Shown: in pieces, positions 26,011 to 34,411 of the stretch
How the letters are laid out: each line of letters opens with the position of its first letter
Numbering within the stretch: position 1 is the first letter of the stretch
Source: JAJKIV01 sp036274195
GTDB lineage: Bacteria > Gemmatimonadota > Gemmatimonadetes > Gemmatimonadales > Gemmatimonadaceae
Assembly (NCBI GenBank): GCA_036274195.1
Contig: DASUGD010000382.1
Span: 1-47,379, forward strand
Direction: 5' to 3'
Length of the DNA: 47,379 nt
Program-made: the position numbers and the translations under genes
Notes under the pieces: model-generated
What the model was told of the DNA's origin: nothing
The model's database searches: none
What the model saw: only the letters and a program-made list of their open reading frames with translations

Positions 26011-26789
26011 GCCGCGTCCCACTGGCCGGCGAGCACCGAGGGCGGCGGGTCCTCGCCGAGCCTGGATAAAAACTCCGTCACCCGCGGCTTGGAGCCAGGT
26101 CGCGTGTAGACATCGAGCTTCCGCGTATCGATCACCCACGCGATCACGTTGCCCACTTCGTCCACGTTCTGCGGGAACGGCAGGCTCCGCGAGTCGGGCC
26201 CGCCATGCAGGGCATTCACGCCGAACTCCGTCGCGACGACCGGCGGCGACACGAGCGACACCGCGACGCCCGGCGCGGATTCGCTGAGCTCTTGCCGAAT
26301 GTTCCACGTGATCGCGTTCAGAAAATGCTTCGCGCCGTTGTACGCCGAGCGGAACGGAGTCATCGGCATGCGCCCGAGGACGGAGGAGACGTTGATGATG
26401 TGGCCGCTGCCCCGCTCCTTGAAGTGCGGCAGAACTTCCTGCACGCCGTAGATCACCGACTTGATGTTGATCCGGATCATATCGTCGATGTCGTCGTCCG
26501 TGAGGGCAGTCGGCAGCCGCGTGATTCCACGTCCGACGTTGTTGACCAACACGTCCACGTGGCCGAAGTGTTCGATTGCCGTACGAGTGAGGCGTCGGAC
26601 ATCGTCGCGCTTCGTGACGTCCGCGACGACCGGCAGCGCGTTCTTTCCGCAGCGCTCTGCGACCGCCCGCAGCTCGGGTCCCCGACGGGCCACCAGCGCG
26701 ACGGATCCTCCTCGCGACGCGACCGCGCTCGCCGCGGCGGCGCCGATGCCCCCGCTGGCTCCGGTGATGACGACGACTTTCCCTTGCAT
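26007..26789 (-). CDS. classical short-chain dehydrogenase/reductase
   Basis: 260 residues from the ATG at 26789, with AAGGAG upstream. Cofactor motif VVITGASGGIGAAAA (TGxxxGxG), NNVGRG (NNAG variant), catalytic Ser in NVSSVLGRMPMTP and YNGAKHF (YxxxK, Y then K). R at the end of strand 2 (VARRGPEL) suggests NADPH preference. Substrate unknown. An open extension upstream to 26897 overlaps the divergent GNAT gene and is not favoured. Confidence 0.9.
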   Translation of the reverse strand: MQGKVVVITGASGGIGAAAASAVASRGGSVALVARRGPELRAVAERCGKNALPVVADVTKRDDVRRLTRTAIEHFGHVDVLVNNVGRGITRLPTALTDDDIDDMIRINIKSVIYGVQEVLPHFKERGSGHIINVSSVLGRMPMTPFRSAYNGAKHFLNAITWNIRQELSESAPGVAVSLVSPPVVATEFGVNALHGGPDSRSLPFPQNVDEVGNVIAWVIDTRKLDVYTRPGSKPRVTEFLSRLGEDPPPSVLAGQWDAA

Positions 26790-26841
26790 TGACACTCCTT
26801 GGGTGACGACGAGCAGATTAGTCGATCGTGTCCCCGTTCGC

Positions 26842-27342
26842 ATGCCCGTGAGACTCGCAACGGTCAACGACGTTCCCGCGCTCGTGCGCGTCATCAACCG
26901 CGCCTACGTGGTCGAGGCGCATCTCTTTCACGGGGATCGCACGGATGAGGCCGAGGTGCGCGAGCGCCTCGAGCGACCGAACGCGTGCTTCCTCGTGATC
27001 GATGCCGGCGATGGCGGGCTGGCGGGAGCGGTGTTCGTGGAGTTGCTCGGCGAGCGCGGATACTTCGGCATGCTGTCCGTCGATCCGGACTGGCAGGGAC
27101 GTGGGCTCGCTCGCCAGCTCATCTCGGCGGCGGAGGCACACGCGATGGCAGCGCGGTGCGAGTTCATGGACATCGACGTCGTGGACCTGCGCACCGAGCT
27201 TCCGGCGTTCTACACGCAGTTCGGCTACGTGGCAGCCGGATCGACACCATATGAGAGCGAGGCCGCGAAGGTTCCGGTGCGAATGGTCCGTATGACCAAG
27301 GCATTGAGCCCGAGAGCTCCGGCATCCAGAAAGCAGCCGTGA
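26842..27342 (+). CDS. GNAT family N-acetyltransferase
   Basis: 166 residues, start MPVRLATVNDVPALVRVINRAY, the standard GNAT beginning. The acetyl-CoA loop is LSVDPDWQGRGLARQLISAAEAHA (Q-G-R-G-L-A), followed by FMDIDVVDLRTELPAFYTQFGYVAAG (helix 4 and the Y-x-x-x-G-F/Y element). Substrate unknown. It is divergent from the SDR with about 50 bp between starts, and its 3' side faces the inverted repeat at 27344. Confidence 0.85.
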   Translation: MPVRLATVNDVPALVRVINRAYVVEAHLFHGDRTDEAEVRERLERPNACFLVIDAGDGGLAGAVFVELLGERGYFGMLSVDPDWQGRGLARQLISAAEAHAMAARCEFMDIDVVDLRTELPAFYTQFGYVAAGSTPYESEAAKVPVRMVRMTKALSPRAPASRKQP

Positions 27343-27343
27343 C

Positions 27344-27456
27344 GCGGATGCAACGGAAACGACTGATCAGGCGGAGCGGCTCCGGCGACGTTAGGCCCGC
27401 TCGAACGGACCCTCATGAAATGATCCGTTTTGATCAGCAGGTTCCGTTGTATCCGC
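27344..27456. repeat. imperfect inverted repeat of about 32 bp arms
   Basis: The left arm 27344-27376 reads GCGGATGCAACGGAAACG, then ACTGATCAGGCGGA. The complement of the right arm 27424-27456 reads GCGGATACAACGGAACCT, then GCTGATCAAAACGGA; about three quarters of positions match. The spacer holds one CGTTAGGC octamer (27389). The element nearly fills the 141-bp gap between the GNAT and orphan permease 3 ends and could be a miniature mobile element or a terminator for both genes. Confidence 0.7.
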
Positions 27457-27483
27457 ATTTCCGTAGGTCTGGATGCCTGCGCG

Positions 27484-29913
27484 TCAATTCTCCGCCCTGA
27501 GTGCCACGACCGGATCGACTCGCGAGGCTCTGCGCGCAGGCAGCCAGCTCGCGCCCGCCGCCACCAACATCAGTAGACTCGGTACTCCGAGAAAGATGAC
27601 GAGGTTGATGGGCGCTCCGCGCATTACGTGAATCGCGACGAGGAACGCCAGCGCGAACCCTACGATCGCGCCAATGCCGACGACGCGCAGCGTCTCCCGC
27701 ACGATCTGCCTGACGACTCGCGCGGTCGTCGCGCCGAGCGCGATGCGGACGCCGATCTCCGCGGTGCGGTGCGACACCGTGTACGCCACCACCGCGTAGA
27801 TCCCGATCGCCGCGAGGACGAGGAGCAGCGGACCCAGCACGACGAACATCCGGGCCGGGATCTTCCGCAGGAACAGGTTCTTGTCCACGTGCTCCACGAG
27901 CGTCCGCACGTCGTACACGGGCAGCGTCGGGTCGAGCTCGCGCACGATCCGCTGCAACTGCGGCGCGAGCAGAGTCTCGGATCCCACCCGCGTCCGCAGG
28001 TGAATCTCACCGGCGGCCATGGGCCGGTCGCGGTACGACAGGTAGATGATCGGCTTCGGCGTCTCGCCGAACGCGTCATACGTGGATGTCCTCGCCACGC
28101 CGACGATCGTATACGTCCTGCCCCGCGTCGTGAGGCGACGCCCGAGCGGCTCGCCGCCCCCAACGTACTCACGCACGAACTCCTCGTTCACCACCGCTTG
28201 CGGCGGCGCATCGCCGTCGGTGAGCTCAACGAACGAGCGGCCCGCGCGAAGCGGAATCCCCATCGTTCGGAAGTAATCCGGCGTCACGGTGTTACTGAGC
28301 GCGAGATCCCGGCCCGCGTCCGATCGTGCGCGGCCCTCGAGCTCGAACGCGCGCACGGGCAGGCCATGGATGTCGAGCGGTACCGACGACGCGATCGCGG
28401 CCGCTTCCACCGACGGCAGTGCGCGCGCCTTCTCCAGGAGCCTCGCCGCAAATAGCCGGGCGGCGGTGGAGTCGGCGTTCCGCCCGGTCAGGTCGTACGC
28501 GGCGAGCAGCACGCCTTGCTGCCGAAAGCCTGGATCCATCCCGCGAGTTTCGCTGAAGCTCCTGTAGAAGAGCGCCGCAGCGACGAGCACGACGACAGCG
28601 AGCGCCACCTGCGCGCCCATCAGCGTGTTCCGCAGCCGTCCCTTCGGTGCCATCCGGCTCCCGGAGCGCAACTCGCTGTACGCATTCACGCGCGAGAGCT
28701 GCAGCGCCGGCGCCGCGCCGAAAATCAGCCCGGACAGGAGGCCTAGCCCGATAGCGAACGCGAGCCCCGTTCCGTCGAGGCTCGTCTGAAACCGGATGGG
28801 AAAGGCCCCGATCATGGGGACGGCACGCAGCGCGTTCGTGCCCCACGCCGCGATGAACGTCCCGAGCACCGCACCGAGCAACGCCAGCAGGAGACTCTCG
28901 GTCATGAGCAGGCTCACGACACGCCACCGGCTCGCACCTAACGCCTGCCGAATGCCGACCTCTCGGCGCCGCGCCGTGGCGCGCGCGAGGATGAGATTCG
29001 CCGTGTTCGCACAGACCGCCAGCAGCAGCACGAGCATGATGCCCTGCAGGATCGCCAGCGCGCCGACCAGCATCTGCTGCGGTCCGCGCGGCGTCTTCCA
29101 GAACGGGAAGAGGTCGATCGACACCGCGGCGTTCGTCTCGGGATACAGTCGGCCGAGCGCCGCCATGGCAGCGGCCGCCTCGCCCACCGCCTGCTCGCGT
29201 GTCGCGTTAGGCCGGAGCCGGGCCAACATGTCGTAGCCGCGCGAGGTGCGGTCCTCGAGCTCTCGCGATCCCGTGAACAGCACCGGCGCCATCGTCGCCG
29301 GGATCCAGAGATCGAAATCGAGCATCGTCACGGTGCCCTGAAACCTGGCCGGCGCGACGCCGATGACGGTGAGGTCCTGCCCATTGACCAGAATCCGGCG
29401 GCCCACGACATCCGACCCGCCGCCCAGTCGCGTCTTCCAGAATCCGTGCGAGACGACCACGACGGGCTGGCCGCCCGATGTCGAGACCTCGTCCGGCGTC
29501 GGAAAGCGGCCTAACGACGGCTCGAGCCCGAGGGCCGAGAAGTAGTTGCCGGAGACGAGCTGTCCGTATGCCCGGACCGTGTTCGGCGGGGCCCCGATCG
29601 TGAGCGGCACCATCTTGAACAACAGGATCTCGCGGAACGATGTCAGCCGCTCACGCAGATCGTGGTACTCGAGCCACGACGTGCCGACGTGCGACCCGAT
29701 ATCGCTCCTGGGCTCGATGAGGAGGAAGCTCGCGGCGTTGCGAACGCCAGGCAGCGGTTTGAACACGAGTCCCTGGATCCACGAGAAGATCGCCGCGTTG
29801 ACGCCAATGCCGATGGCGAGTGAGACCACCACGACCGTGGTGAGCACCGGCATGCGGACGATCGCGCGGGCGGCCTGTCGTGCGTCGCGGCCGAGGTGGT
29901 CGAGCCAGGTCAT
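27484..29913 (-). CDS. orphan ABC-type permease 3 (MacB/FtsX, ADOP-like)
   Basis: 809 residues with duplicated MacB-core and FtsX halves. The first helix is at about 22-45 (VVVVSLAIGIGVNAAIFSWIQG), then CANTANLILARATARRREVGIRQALGASRW at about 310-340. The second half begins around RLRNTLMGAQVALAVVVLVAAALFYRSF; RTAEIGVRIALGATTARVV and the tail RRASRVDPVVALRAEN close it. It is clearly paralogous to the two permeases at 39 and 6346. No ATPase is present. Its start codon lies only 7 bp from a G-rich heptad array, so there is no Shine-Dalgarno and little native leader. It may be the last gene of a five-gene minus-strand run. Confidence 0.9.
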   Translation of the reverse strand: MTWLDHLGRDARQAARAIVRMPVLTTVVVVSLAIGIGVNAAIFSWIQGLVFKPLPGVRNAASFLLIEPRSDIGSHVGTSWLEYHDLRERLTSFREILLFKMVPLTIGAPPNTVRAYGQLVSGNYFSALGLEPSLGRFPTPDEVSTSGGQPVVVVSHGFWKTRLGGGSDVVGRRILVNGQDLTVIGVAPARFQGTVTMLDFDLWIPATMAPVLFTGSRELEDRTSRGYDMLARLRPNATREQAVGEAAAAMAALGRLYPETNAAVSIDLFPFWKTPRGPQQMLVGALAILQGIMLVLLLAVCANTANLILARATARRREVGIRQALGASRWRVVSLLMTESLLLALLGAVLGTFIAAWGTNALRAVPMIGAFPIRFQTSLDGTGLAFAIGLGLLSGLIFGAAPALQLSRVNAYSELRSGSRMAPKGRLRNTLMGAQVALAVVVLVAAALFYRSFSETRGMDPGFRQQGVLLAAYDLTGRNADSTAARLFAARLLEKARALPSVEAAAIASSVPLDIHGLPVRAFELEGRARSDAGRDLALSNTVTPDYFRTMGIPLRAGRSFVELTDGDAPPQAVVNEEFVREYVGGGEPLGRRLTTRGRTYTIVGVARTSTYDAFGETPKPIIYLSYRDRPMAAGEIHLRTRVGSETLLAPQLQRIVRELDPTLPVYDVRTLVEHVDKNLFLRKIPARMFVVLGPLLLVLAAIGIYAVVAYTVSHRTAEIGVRIALGATTARVVRQIVRETLRVVGIGAIVGFALAFLVAIHVMRGAPINLVIFLGVPSLLMLVAAGASWLPARRASRVDPVVALRAEN

Positions 29914-29920
29914 GAGCGAA

Positions 29921-29973
29921 GGGGGACGGGCGACTGCCGGGGGACGGGAAACGGGAAACGGGAAACGGGAAGA
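29921..29973. repeat. heptad array GGGGGAC / GGGAAAC
   Basis: Units in order: GGGGGAC, GGGCGAC, a slip, GGGGGAC, GGGAAAC three times, GGGAAGA. The last units give four GGG tracts with 4-nt loops, a three-tetrad G-quadruplex pattern on the plus strand, antisense to the flanking genes. It starts 7 bp from the ATG of orphan permease 3 and runs into the REPIN-like element at 29976. Confidence 0.9.
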
Positions 29974-29975
29974 CG

Positions 29976-30089
29976 CGTGTCATTCCGAGCGCAGCGCCGC
30001 AGGCGCGGAGGCGAGGAATCGAAGGCATCCGGGTAGAGGGCCCCTCTTTCGGGACGCCTGCGATTCCTCGCGGCGCTCGGAATGACAAC
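29976..30089. repeat. REPIN-like element: two REP arms in inverted orientation
   Basis: The left arm (CGTGTCATTCCGAGCGCAGC, then GCCGCAGGCGCGGAGGCGAGG and AATCG) and the right arm (CGATTCCTCGCGGCGCTCGG, then AATGACAACG) are inverted copies of the same repeat. They enclose about 40 bp with its own palindrome AGAGGGCCCCTCT (30037-30049). This is the only copy here with both arms complete, the architecture of a REPIN, which RAYT transposases mobilise in other bacteria. No RAYT gene is in the window. It occupies most of the gap between the sugar isomerase gene and orphan permease 3. Confidence 0.9.
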
Positions 30090-30114
30090 GTGGCGTCCAG
30101 CGACTCACGAATTG

Positions 30115-31077
30115 TCAGAATTCGATAAGACCCAACCCACGGAGGTACTGCTTCGAGATCTCGGCCGACTCCTTCGGGGTCCGCCCGCTGTCGGGCACCT
30201 GATCGAGCTCGACCACGGCCCACCCGTCGAACCCGACCGCCTTCAGTGCCTGGAACACAGCCGGCAGGTTCACGCGGCCGCGTCCGAGCTCGACGAACCG
30301 GTAGGATTCCGGACCACCATCCGGCGCGGGACTCTCGACATCCTTTATGTGCAGGAAGAGCAGCCGACCCGCGTAACCGCGGATGGCTTCCGCCGGGTCG
30401 CCGCCACCCTGCGCGTAGTGCGCGACGTCGAGCTCCAGCCGCACGAGCCGCGAGTCCGACGCGTCCATGACTCGGCGGATGTCCGACGGCGACTGGCTGA
30501 GAGCCCCCATGTGCGGGTGCAGTGCGAGCGTCACGCCGATGTCGGCCGTGCGCCGACCGAGCTCGCTGAGCGCCCATCCCATGCGGCGGTAGTCCTCGGC
30601 GGAGGGCTCGCGACCCGCAGGTCGCTCGTCAGTGACCTGCAGATAGAGTCCGCCGACCTGGCGCAGGAAGCGCGCGTTGCTCACGTGCAGCGCCAGGTTC
30701 GAGTCGAGCTTTGCCGGATCCAAGGTCACACTTCCGCTGGACAGCGCGACGAGCGTGAGCTTGCGCGAGGCGAGCAGCGCTTTCAGCTCTTCGGGTCTTT
30801 CGCCCCACCTGCGGACGGCCGAATCACGGAGCTGGATCCCCCCGAAGCCCAGGTCGGCAATGTCGTCGATCGCCTGCGGGTCGTTGCCTCCCCAGGTGAT
30901 CGCGGCGTATCCAAACCGGAGAGTGGCCGCGGTGCGCGACGAGCCTAACGCGCCGCAGGGCCAGGGACTGCATACGAGCGCCGTGAGCGTTGCGCCCTCG
31001 CGTAAGAACTGGCGTCGATCGATCGGTCGAGGCGCTGGGAGGATGGGCACGCTGGAAGGTGCATCTCGTCGAAACAA
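30115..31077 (-). CDS. Tat-exported sugar isomerase/epimerase (TIM barrel, AP_endonuc_2 type)
   Basis: 320 residues. The N-terminus IDRRQFLREGATLTALVCS is a twin-arginine signal, so the folded enzyme is exported. The mature part is a xylose-isomerase-like TIM barrel. Metal ligands can be read in the usual order: Glu/His region LALHPHMGAL, Asp/His in LELDVAHYAQGGGDP, His in LLFLHIKDVE, and Glu in GWAVVELDQVPD. The GGDPAEAIRGYAGRLLFLHIKD segment is typical of the family. It lies downstream of a GMC dehydrogenase and gluconate-dehydrogenase-type subunit, a grouping seen in periplasmic 3-keto-sugar pathways, so a keto-glycoside or keto-sugar substrate is plausible (inference). Confidence 0.85.
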   Translation of the reverse strand: MFRRDAPSSVPILPAPRPIDRRQFLREGATLTALVCSPWPCGALGSSRTAATLRFGYAAITWGGNDPQAIDDIADLGFGGIQLRDSAVRRWGERPEELKALLASRKLTLVALSSGSVTLDPAKLDSNLALHVSNARFLRQVGGLYLQVTDERPAGREPSAEDYRRMGWALSELGRRTADIGVTLALHPHMGALSQSPSDIRRVMDASDSRLVRLELDVAHYAQGGGDPAEAIRGYAGRLLFLHIKDVESPAPDGGPESYRFVELGRGRVNLPAVFQALKAVGFDGWAVVELDQVPDSGRTPKESAEISKQYLRGLGLIEF

Positions 31078-31110
31078 CGTGCCAGGTCCGGTGGTGTCCC
31101 GTGAAGGTCC

Positions 31111-32061
31111 TCACCGACGGTTGACCACCCGCGCTTCGGGCCCTCGATCTTGCTCCTTCAACTCGCGTACGTGCACGGCGCCCTGCTCCGGTTCGATCGC
31201 TCGCCCGTGCGCCTTCATCCACGCCTGCGTGAACTCGGCGCCGAGCAGCAGGATCAGCGCCGCGTAGTAGATCCAGACCAGCAACACTGCGAGCGCGCCC
31301 GCTGCGCCGAACGCGCTGCCCGGGTTGCTCTGTCCGATGTAGAGCCCGATGAGGAACTTGCCGATCACGAAGAAGACCGCGGTCGCGACGGCACCAACCC
31401 ACACGTCACGCCAGCCAACGTTCGCGTCAGGCAGGACCTTGAACATGGCGGCGAACAGAAGCGCGATGACCGCGAACGACAGCACGAAGTTGAGCACCTG
31501 CGCCACCGTCTCGCCGAACCCCCCAAAGAGCGCCTGCCCCGCGGCACTCAGCGCGGCGGTGAGTGCGAGCGAGACGAGCGTCAGGAACGCGATCCCGAGG
31601 ACCATTCCCAGCGACAGGAACCGTTTGGTGATGAAGTTCTTGACCCCGCCGCGCTGCGGGTCGGGCTCGACCTCCCACGCCCGGTTGAGCGCCTGCTGGA
31701 GCGACACGAACGCACCCGTCGCGCCGAACACGAGCCCGGCAATGCTCAGCACCAGGCGGATGCCGGTGCCCGACTCGGTCCGCTGTTGTGCGCTCATCAT
31801 CATGGTCTGAACCTGCCGCGCTACCTCCTGGCCCATCACCGCCTGAAACTGGCCGGTGAGCGCCTCGCGCACCTGCCCCGCGTCCCAGATGAGGCTCGCG
31901 ACCTGGAGCAGGATGACGAGCAGCGGTGCGAGCGCGAAGACGGTGAAGTACGAGAGCGCCGCGGCCATCCAGGTCGCGTCGTCGTCGAAAAATTCCTTGA
32001 ACGTGGCCTTGCCCAGCGCGAGAGCCTGCTTCGGTCCGATCACGGCGTCCTCCAACAGCAT
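31111..32061 (-). CDS. YihY/UPF0761-family membrane protein
   Basis: 316 residues from the ATG at 32061. Six membrane helices. Family features: DDATWMAAALSYFTVFALAPLLVI at the N-terminus (the ALAYYTLFALAPLL-like motif), LQQALNRAWEVEPDPQRGGVKNFITKRFLSLGMVLG in the middle, and GSAFGAAGALAVLLVWIYYAALILLLGAEFTQAW near the end. Once annotated as ribonuclease BN, but that name belongs to a different protein; transport or membrane-remodelling roles are suspected. The C-terminus is charged and cytoplasmic. Flanked on both sides by short gaps (33 and 53 bp) in the minus-strand run. Confidence 0.9.
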   Translation of the reverse strand: MLLEDAVIGPKQALALGKATFKEFFDDDATWMAAALSYFTVFALAPLLVILLQVASLIWDAGQVREALTGQFQAVMGQEVARQVQTMMMSAQQRTESGTGIRLVLSIAGLVFGATGAFVSLQQALNRAWEVEPDPQRGGVKNFITKRFLSLGMVLGIAFLTLVSLALTAALSAAGQALFGGFGETVAQVLNFVLSFAVIALLFAAMFKVLPDANVGWRDVWVGAVATAVFFVIGKFLIGLYIGQSNPGSAFGAAGALAVLLVWIYYAALILLLGAEFTQAWMKAHGRAIEPEQGAVHVRELKEQDRGPEARVVNRR

Positions 32062-32114
32062 CTGCCGAGCTGTTGATAGGGCACGCGCCGTGCCGCGGTC
32101 GCCGGGAGCAGACG

Positions 32115-33809
32115 TCAGAGATCCCCTCGCTTCAGCGCGTCCACGGCGTAGTGACACGCGCGCGCGGTCAGCGCCATGTACGTCAGCGACGGGTTCTGGT
32201 TCCCGCTCGAGGCCATGCAGGCCCCGTCCGTGACGAAGACGTTAGGCACGTCCCATGTCTGGTTCCAGCCGTTCAGCACCGACGTCTTCGGATCGCGCCC
32301 CATCCGCGCCGTGCCCATCTCGTGATTCGTGTTGCCCGGCGTGCTCGGTCCGCGCGAGTCGGGCCGGATGTCCTTCGCGCCCGCCGCCTCCAGCAGCTCC
32401 GCCGCGGTCACGTTCATGTCGCGGTGGATCGCCAGCTCGTTGTCACTCCACTCGCACTCGATGTGCAACGTGGGAATCCCCCAGGCGTCCACGAGCGTGG
32501 GATGCAGCGTCGCGCGATTGTTCGGGTTGGGCAGCATCTCACCGAAGCCCCCGAAGCTCATCGTCCACGGCCCGGGACGCGTTAGGCCCTCCTTGAACGC
32601 GAGGCCAAGGCCCGACGCCCTCGCCTTCGCCTCCCACCCCGCGCGCCCCGCGCCACCCTGGAAGCCGTAACCGCGAATGAAGTCGGGGTGTCGCGTGGTC
32701 ACGTTGCGGAAGCGGGGCACGTAGATGCCGTTCGGCCGCTGGCCGATCGTCTGCCGGTCGCTCCAGCCATCGAACGTTCCGCTCGCCCCGCCCCACTTGA
32801 TATGATCCATGATGTTGCGCCCGACCTGCCCGCTCGAGTTCGCGAGACCGTCCGGATGGCGCGCCGTGGCAGAGTTGAGCAGGATGCGCGCGCTCTCGAG
32901 CGCCGACGCGCACAGGAACACGACGCGGGCCGTGTACTCACGCGTCTCGCGCGTGCGCGCATCGACGACCAGCACGCCCGACACCCGATTCGTCCGCTCA
33001 TCGTACACCAGATGACGTGCGATGCTATACGGCATGAGCGTCAGGCGTCCTGTTGCCTCGGCGGCTGGCAACGTGGCGTTCACGCTGCTGAAGTACGACC
33101 GCGTGACGCAGCCACGATGACATGGGCCACAGTAGTGACACGCGGCCCGCCCATTGTGCCGCTCGGTCAGTATCGCCACGCGCCCGATCGTCAGCACGCG
33201 ATCCCGCCCGAACTTCGCGGCCAACCGATCACGCACGTGCGTCTCGACGCAGTTCATCGCCATCGGTGGGAGAAATGGCCCGTCCGGCAGATGCGCGAGT
33301 TGCTCCGCCTGCCCGCTCACACCGATGAATCGTTCGACGAGGTCGTACCAGGGGGCGATGTCGGCATAGCGGATGGGCCAGTCGACCCCGATGCCATCGC
33401 GCAGGTTCGCCTTGAAATCCAGGTCGCTCCAGCGATAGACCTGGCGACCCCAGATGATCGACTTCCCACCGACCTGCCGCGCGCGGAACCAGTGAAAGGC
33501 CTTGTTCGCGGGCGTCGAATACGGGTTGTCGACGTCGTCCACCCAGAACTGGTGGCTCATCTCATCGAACGTCACGGAGTTCCGCTGCACGGCCTGGCGA
33601 CGCGCGACGGTCCGGCGGTCGCCGAGGCCGCGGAACGGCATCGCCCATGGCGGCGTGTGCTCGCGGTAGTCCTTGTTAGGCACGATGGGCCGGCCGGCGT
33701 CGAGGACGAGCGTGCGAAGCCCGGCCTCGGTCAGCTCCTTGGCCGCCCAGCCGCCCGTCATCCCCGACCCGACGACGATCGCGTCGTACTCCGGAGCGGA
33801 GCGCCGCAT
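32115..33809 (-). CDS. GMC-family sugar dehydrogenase, large subunit
   Basis: 564 residues. The FAD-binding motif is at the start (YDAIVVGSGMTGGWAAKELTEAG, ending LVLDAG), followed by the GMC substrate and FAD regions (GGKSIIWGRQVYRWSDLDFK) and a Cys-containing loop CHYCGPCHRGCVT that may bind an iron-sulfur cluster or shape the active site. The C-terminal catalytic region has NTNHEMGTARMG (His of the GMC pair) and NVFVTDGACMASSGNQNPSLTYMALTARA. It is preceded by 3 bp by the gluconate-2-dehydrogenase subunit 3 gene, the usual partner that allows export and electron transfer. Likely substrate: a sugar or glycoside, oxidised to the keto form. Confidence 0.92.
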   Translation of the reverse strand: MRRSAPEYDAIVVGSGMTGGWAAKELTEAGLRTLVLDAGRPIVPNKDYREHTPPWAMPFRGLGDRRTVARRQAVQRNSVTFDEMSHQFWVDDVDNPYSTPANKAFHWFRARQVGGKSIIWGRQVYRWSDLDFKANLRDGIGVDWPIRYADIAPWYDLVERFIGVSGQAEQLAHLPDGPFLPPMAMNCVETHVRDRLAAKFGRDRVLTIGRVAILTERHNGRAACHYCGPCHRGCVTRSYFSSVNATLPAAEATGRLTLMPYSIARHLVYDERTNRVSGVLVVDARTRETREYTARVVFLCASALESARILLNSATARHPDGLANSSGQVGRNIMDHIKWGGASGTFDGWSDRQTIGQRPNGIYVPRFRNVTTRHPDFIRGYGFQGGAGRAGWEAKARASGLGLAFKEGLTRPGPWTMSFGGFGEMLPNPNNRATLHPTLVDAWGIPTLHIECEWSDNELAIHRDMNVTAAELLEAAGAKDIRPDSRGPSTPGNTNHEMGTARMGRDPKTSVLNGWNQTWDVPNVFVTDGACMASSGNQNPSLTYMALTARACHYAVDALKRGDL

Positions 33810-33812
33810 GCG

Positions 33813-34382
33813 TCAGCCCTCCCGCGCGCCGAGCGGCGCGCAGCCGTCGTAGCGCGTCGCGCGAGGCCAGGTGCCGAGCGTCCGGCGCATCGCCACCTCC
33901 GACGTGCAGTAGCCGAACACCGTCGTGTACTTGAGCATGGCGAACCAGTGCTCGTTAGGCTTCGCTCCGCCGGTGCGGCGTCGGGCGGCAACGTGCTCGT
34001 CGAACCCGGTGAGCACGGCCACCTGGTCACGCTCGTCGCAGTCGGCGAAATCCTTTCCGTGTCGGCCGCGACACGTCGCATCGAGCTCCCGGAGTCCGGC
34101 GAGAAACCGGTCGCGCTCGTCGGGGTCGTACCAGTCCGCGAGCATCCGGTCGATGAACGTCACGACGTCGGCGTCCGTCGCGCCCGGCGTGTCGCTCGCG
34201 GGAATGATCCGCTCGGCGGCAATGATGACCGTGCGACGCGCATGGGCGTCCAGAACTCCACTGCTCTGCCCGGCTTCGCGAACCTGCACACCGAACGCGA
34301 GAAGCTCGTCGGGCGTGAAGCCGTCGAGGCATTTGAGCCCCGCCGTCGCCATCAGAAATCGAATGAGCTCGCGACGTTCCAT
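33813..34382 (-). CDS. gluconate 2-dehydrogenase subunit 3-type protein
   Basis: 189 residues. The start MERRELIRFLMATAGLKCL carries a twin-arginine-like motif (RRELIRF) expected for subunit 3, which pilots the GMC subunit through Tat. The body shows the family pattern: RTVIIAAERIIPASDTPGATDADVVTFIDRMLADWYDPDERDRFLAGLRELD, and GGAKPNEHWFAMLKYTTVFGYCTSEVAMRRTLG (WF...K...Y..S). No c-type cytochrome subunit follows, so electrons must go to a carrier encoded elsewhere. Its start is separated from a short heptad array (34390-34411) by 7 bp and has no visible Shine-Dalgarno. Confidence 0.9.
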   Translation of the reverse strand: MERRELIRFLMATAGLKCLDGFTPDELLAFGVQVREAGQSSGVLDAHARRTVIIAAERIIPASDTPGATDADVVTFIDRMLADWYDPDERDRFLAGLRELDATCRGRHGKDFADCDERDQVAVLTGFDEHVAARRRTGGAKPNEHWFAMLKYTTVFGYCTSEVAMRRTLGTWPRATRYDGCAPLGAREG

Positions 34383-34389
34383 TTTGGGG

Positions 34390-34411
34390 GTTCCCGATTC
34401 CCGATTCCCCC
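34390..34411. repeat. short heptad array GATTCCC
   Basis: GTTCCC then GATTCCC twice and CC on the plus strand (GGGAATC on the minus strand). Together with GGGGG at 34386-34390 it makes a small palindrome. It stands in the leader position of the dehydrogenase operon. Confidence 0.75.

Noticed and set aside
31111..32061. Ribonuclease BN
   Set aside because: The name was once attached to YihY-type proteins, but RNase BN is a different, soluble metal-dependent enzyme; this product is an integral membrane protein.
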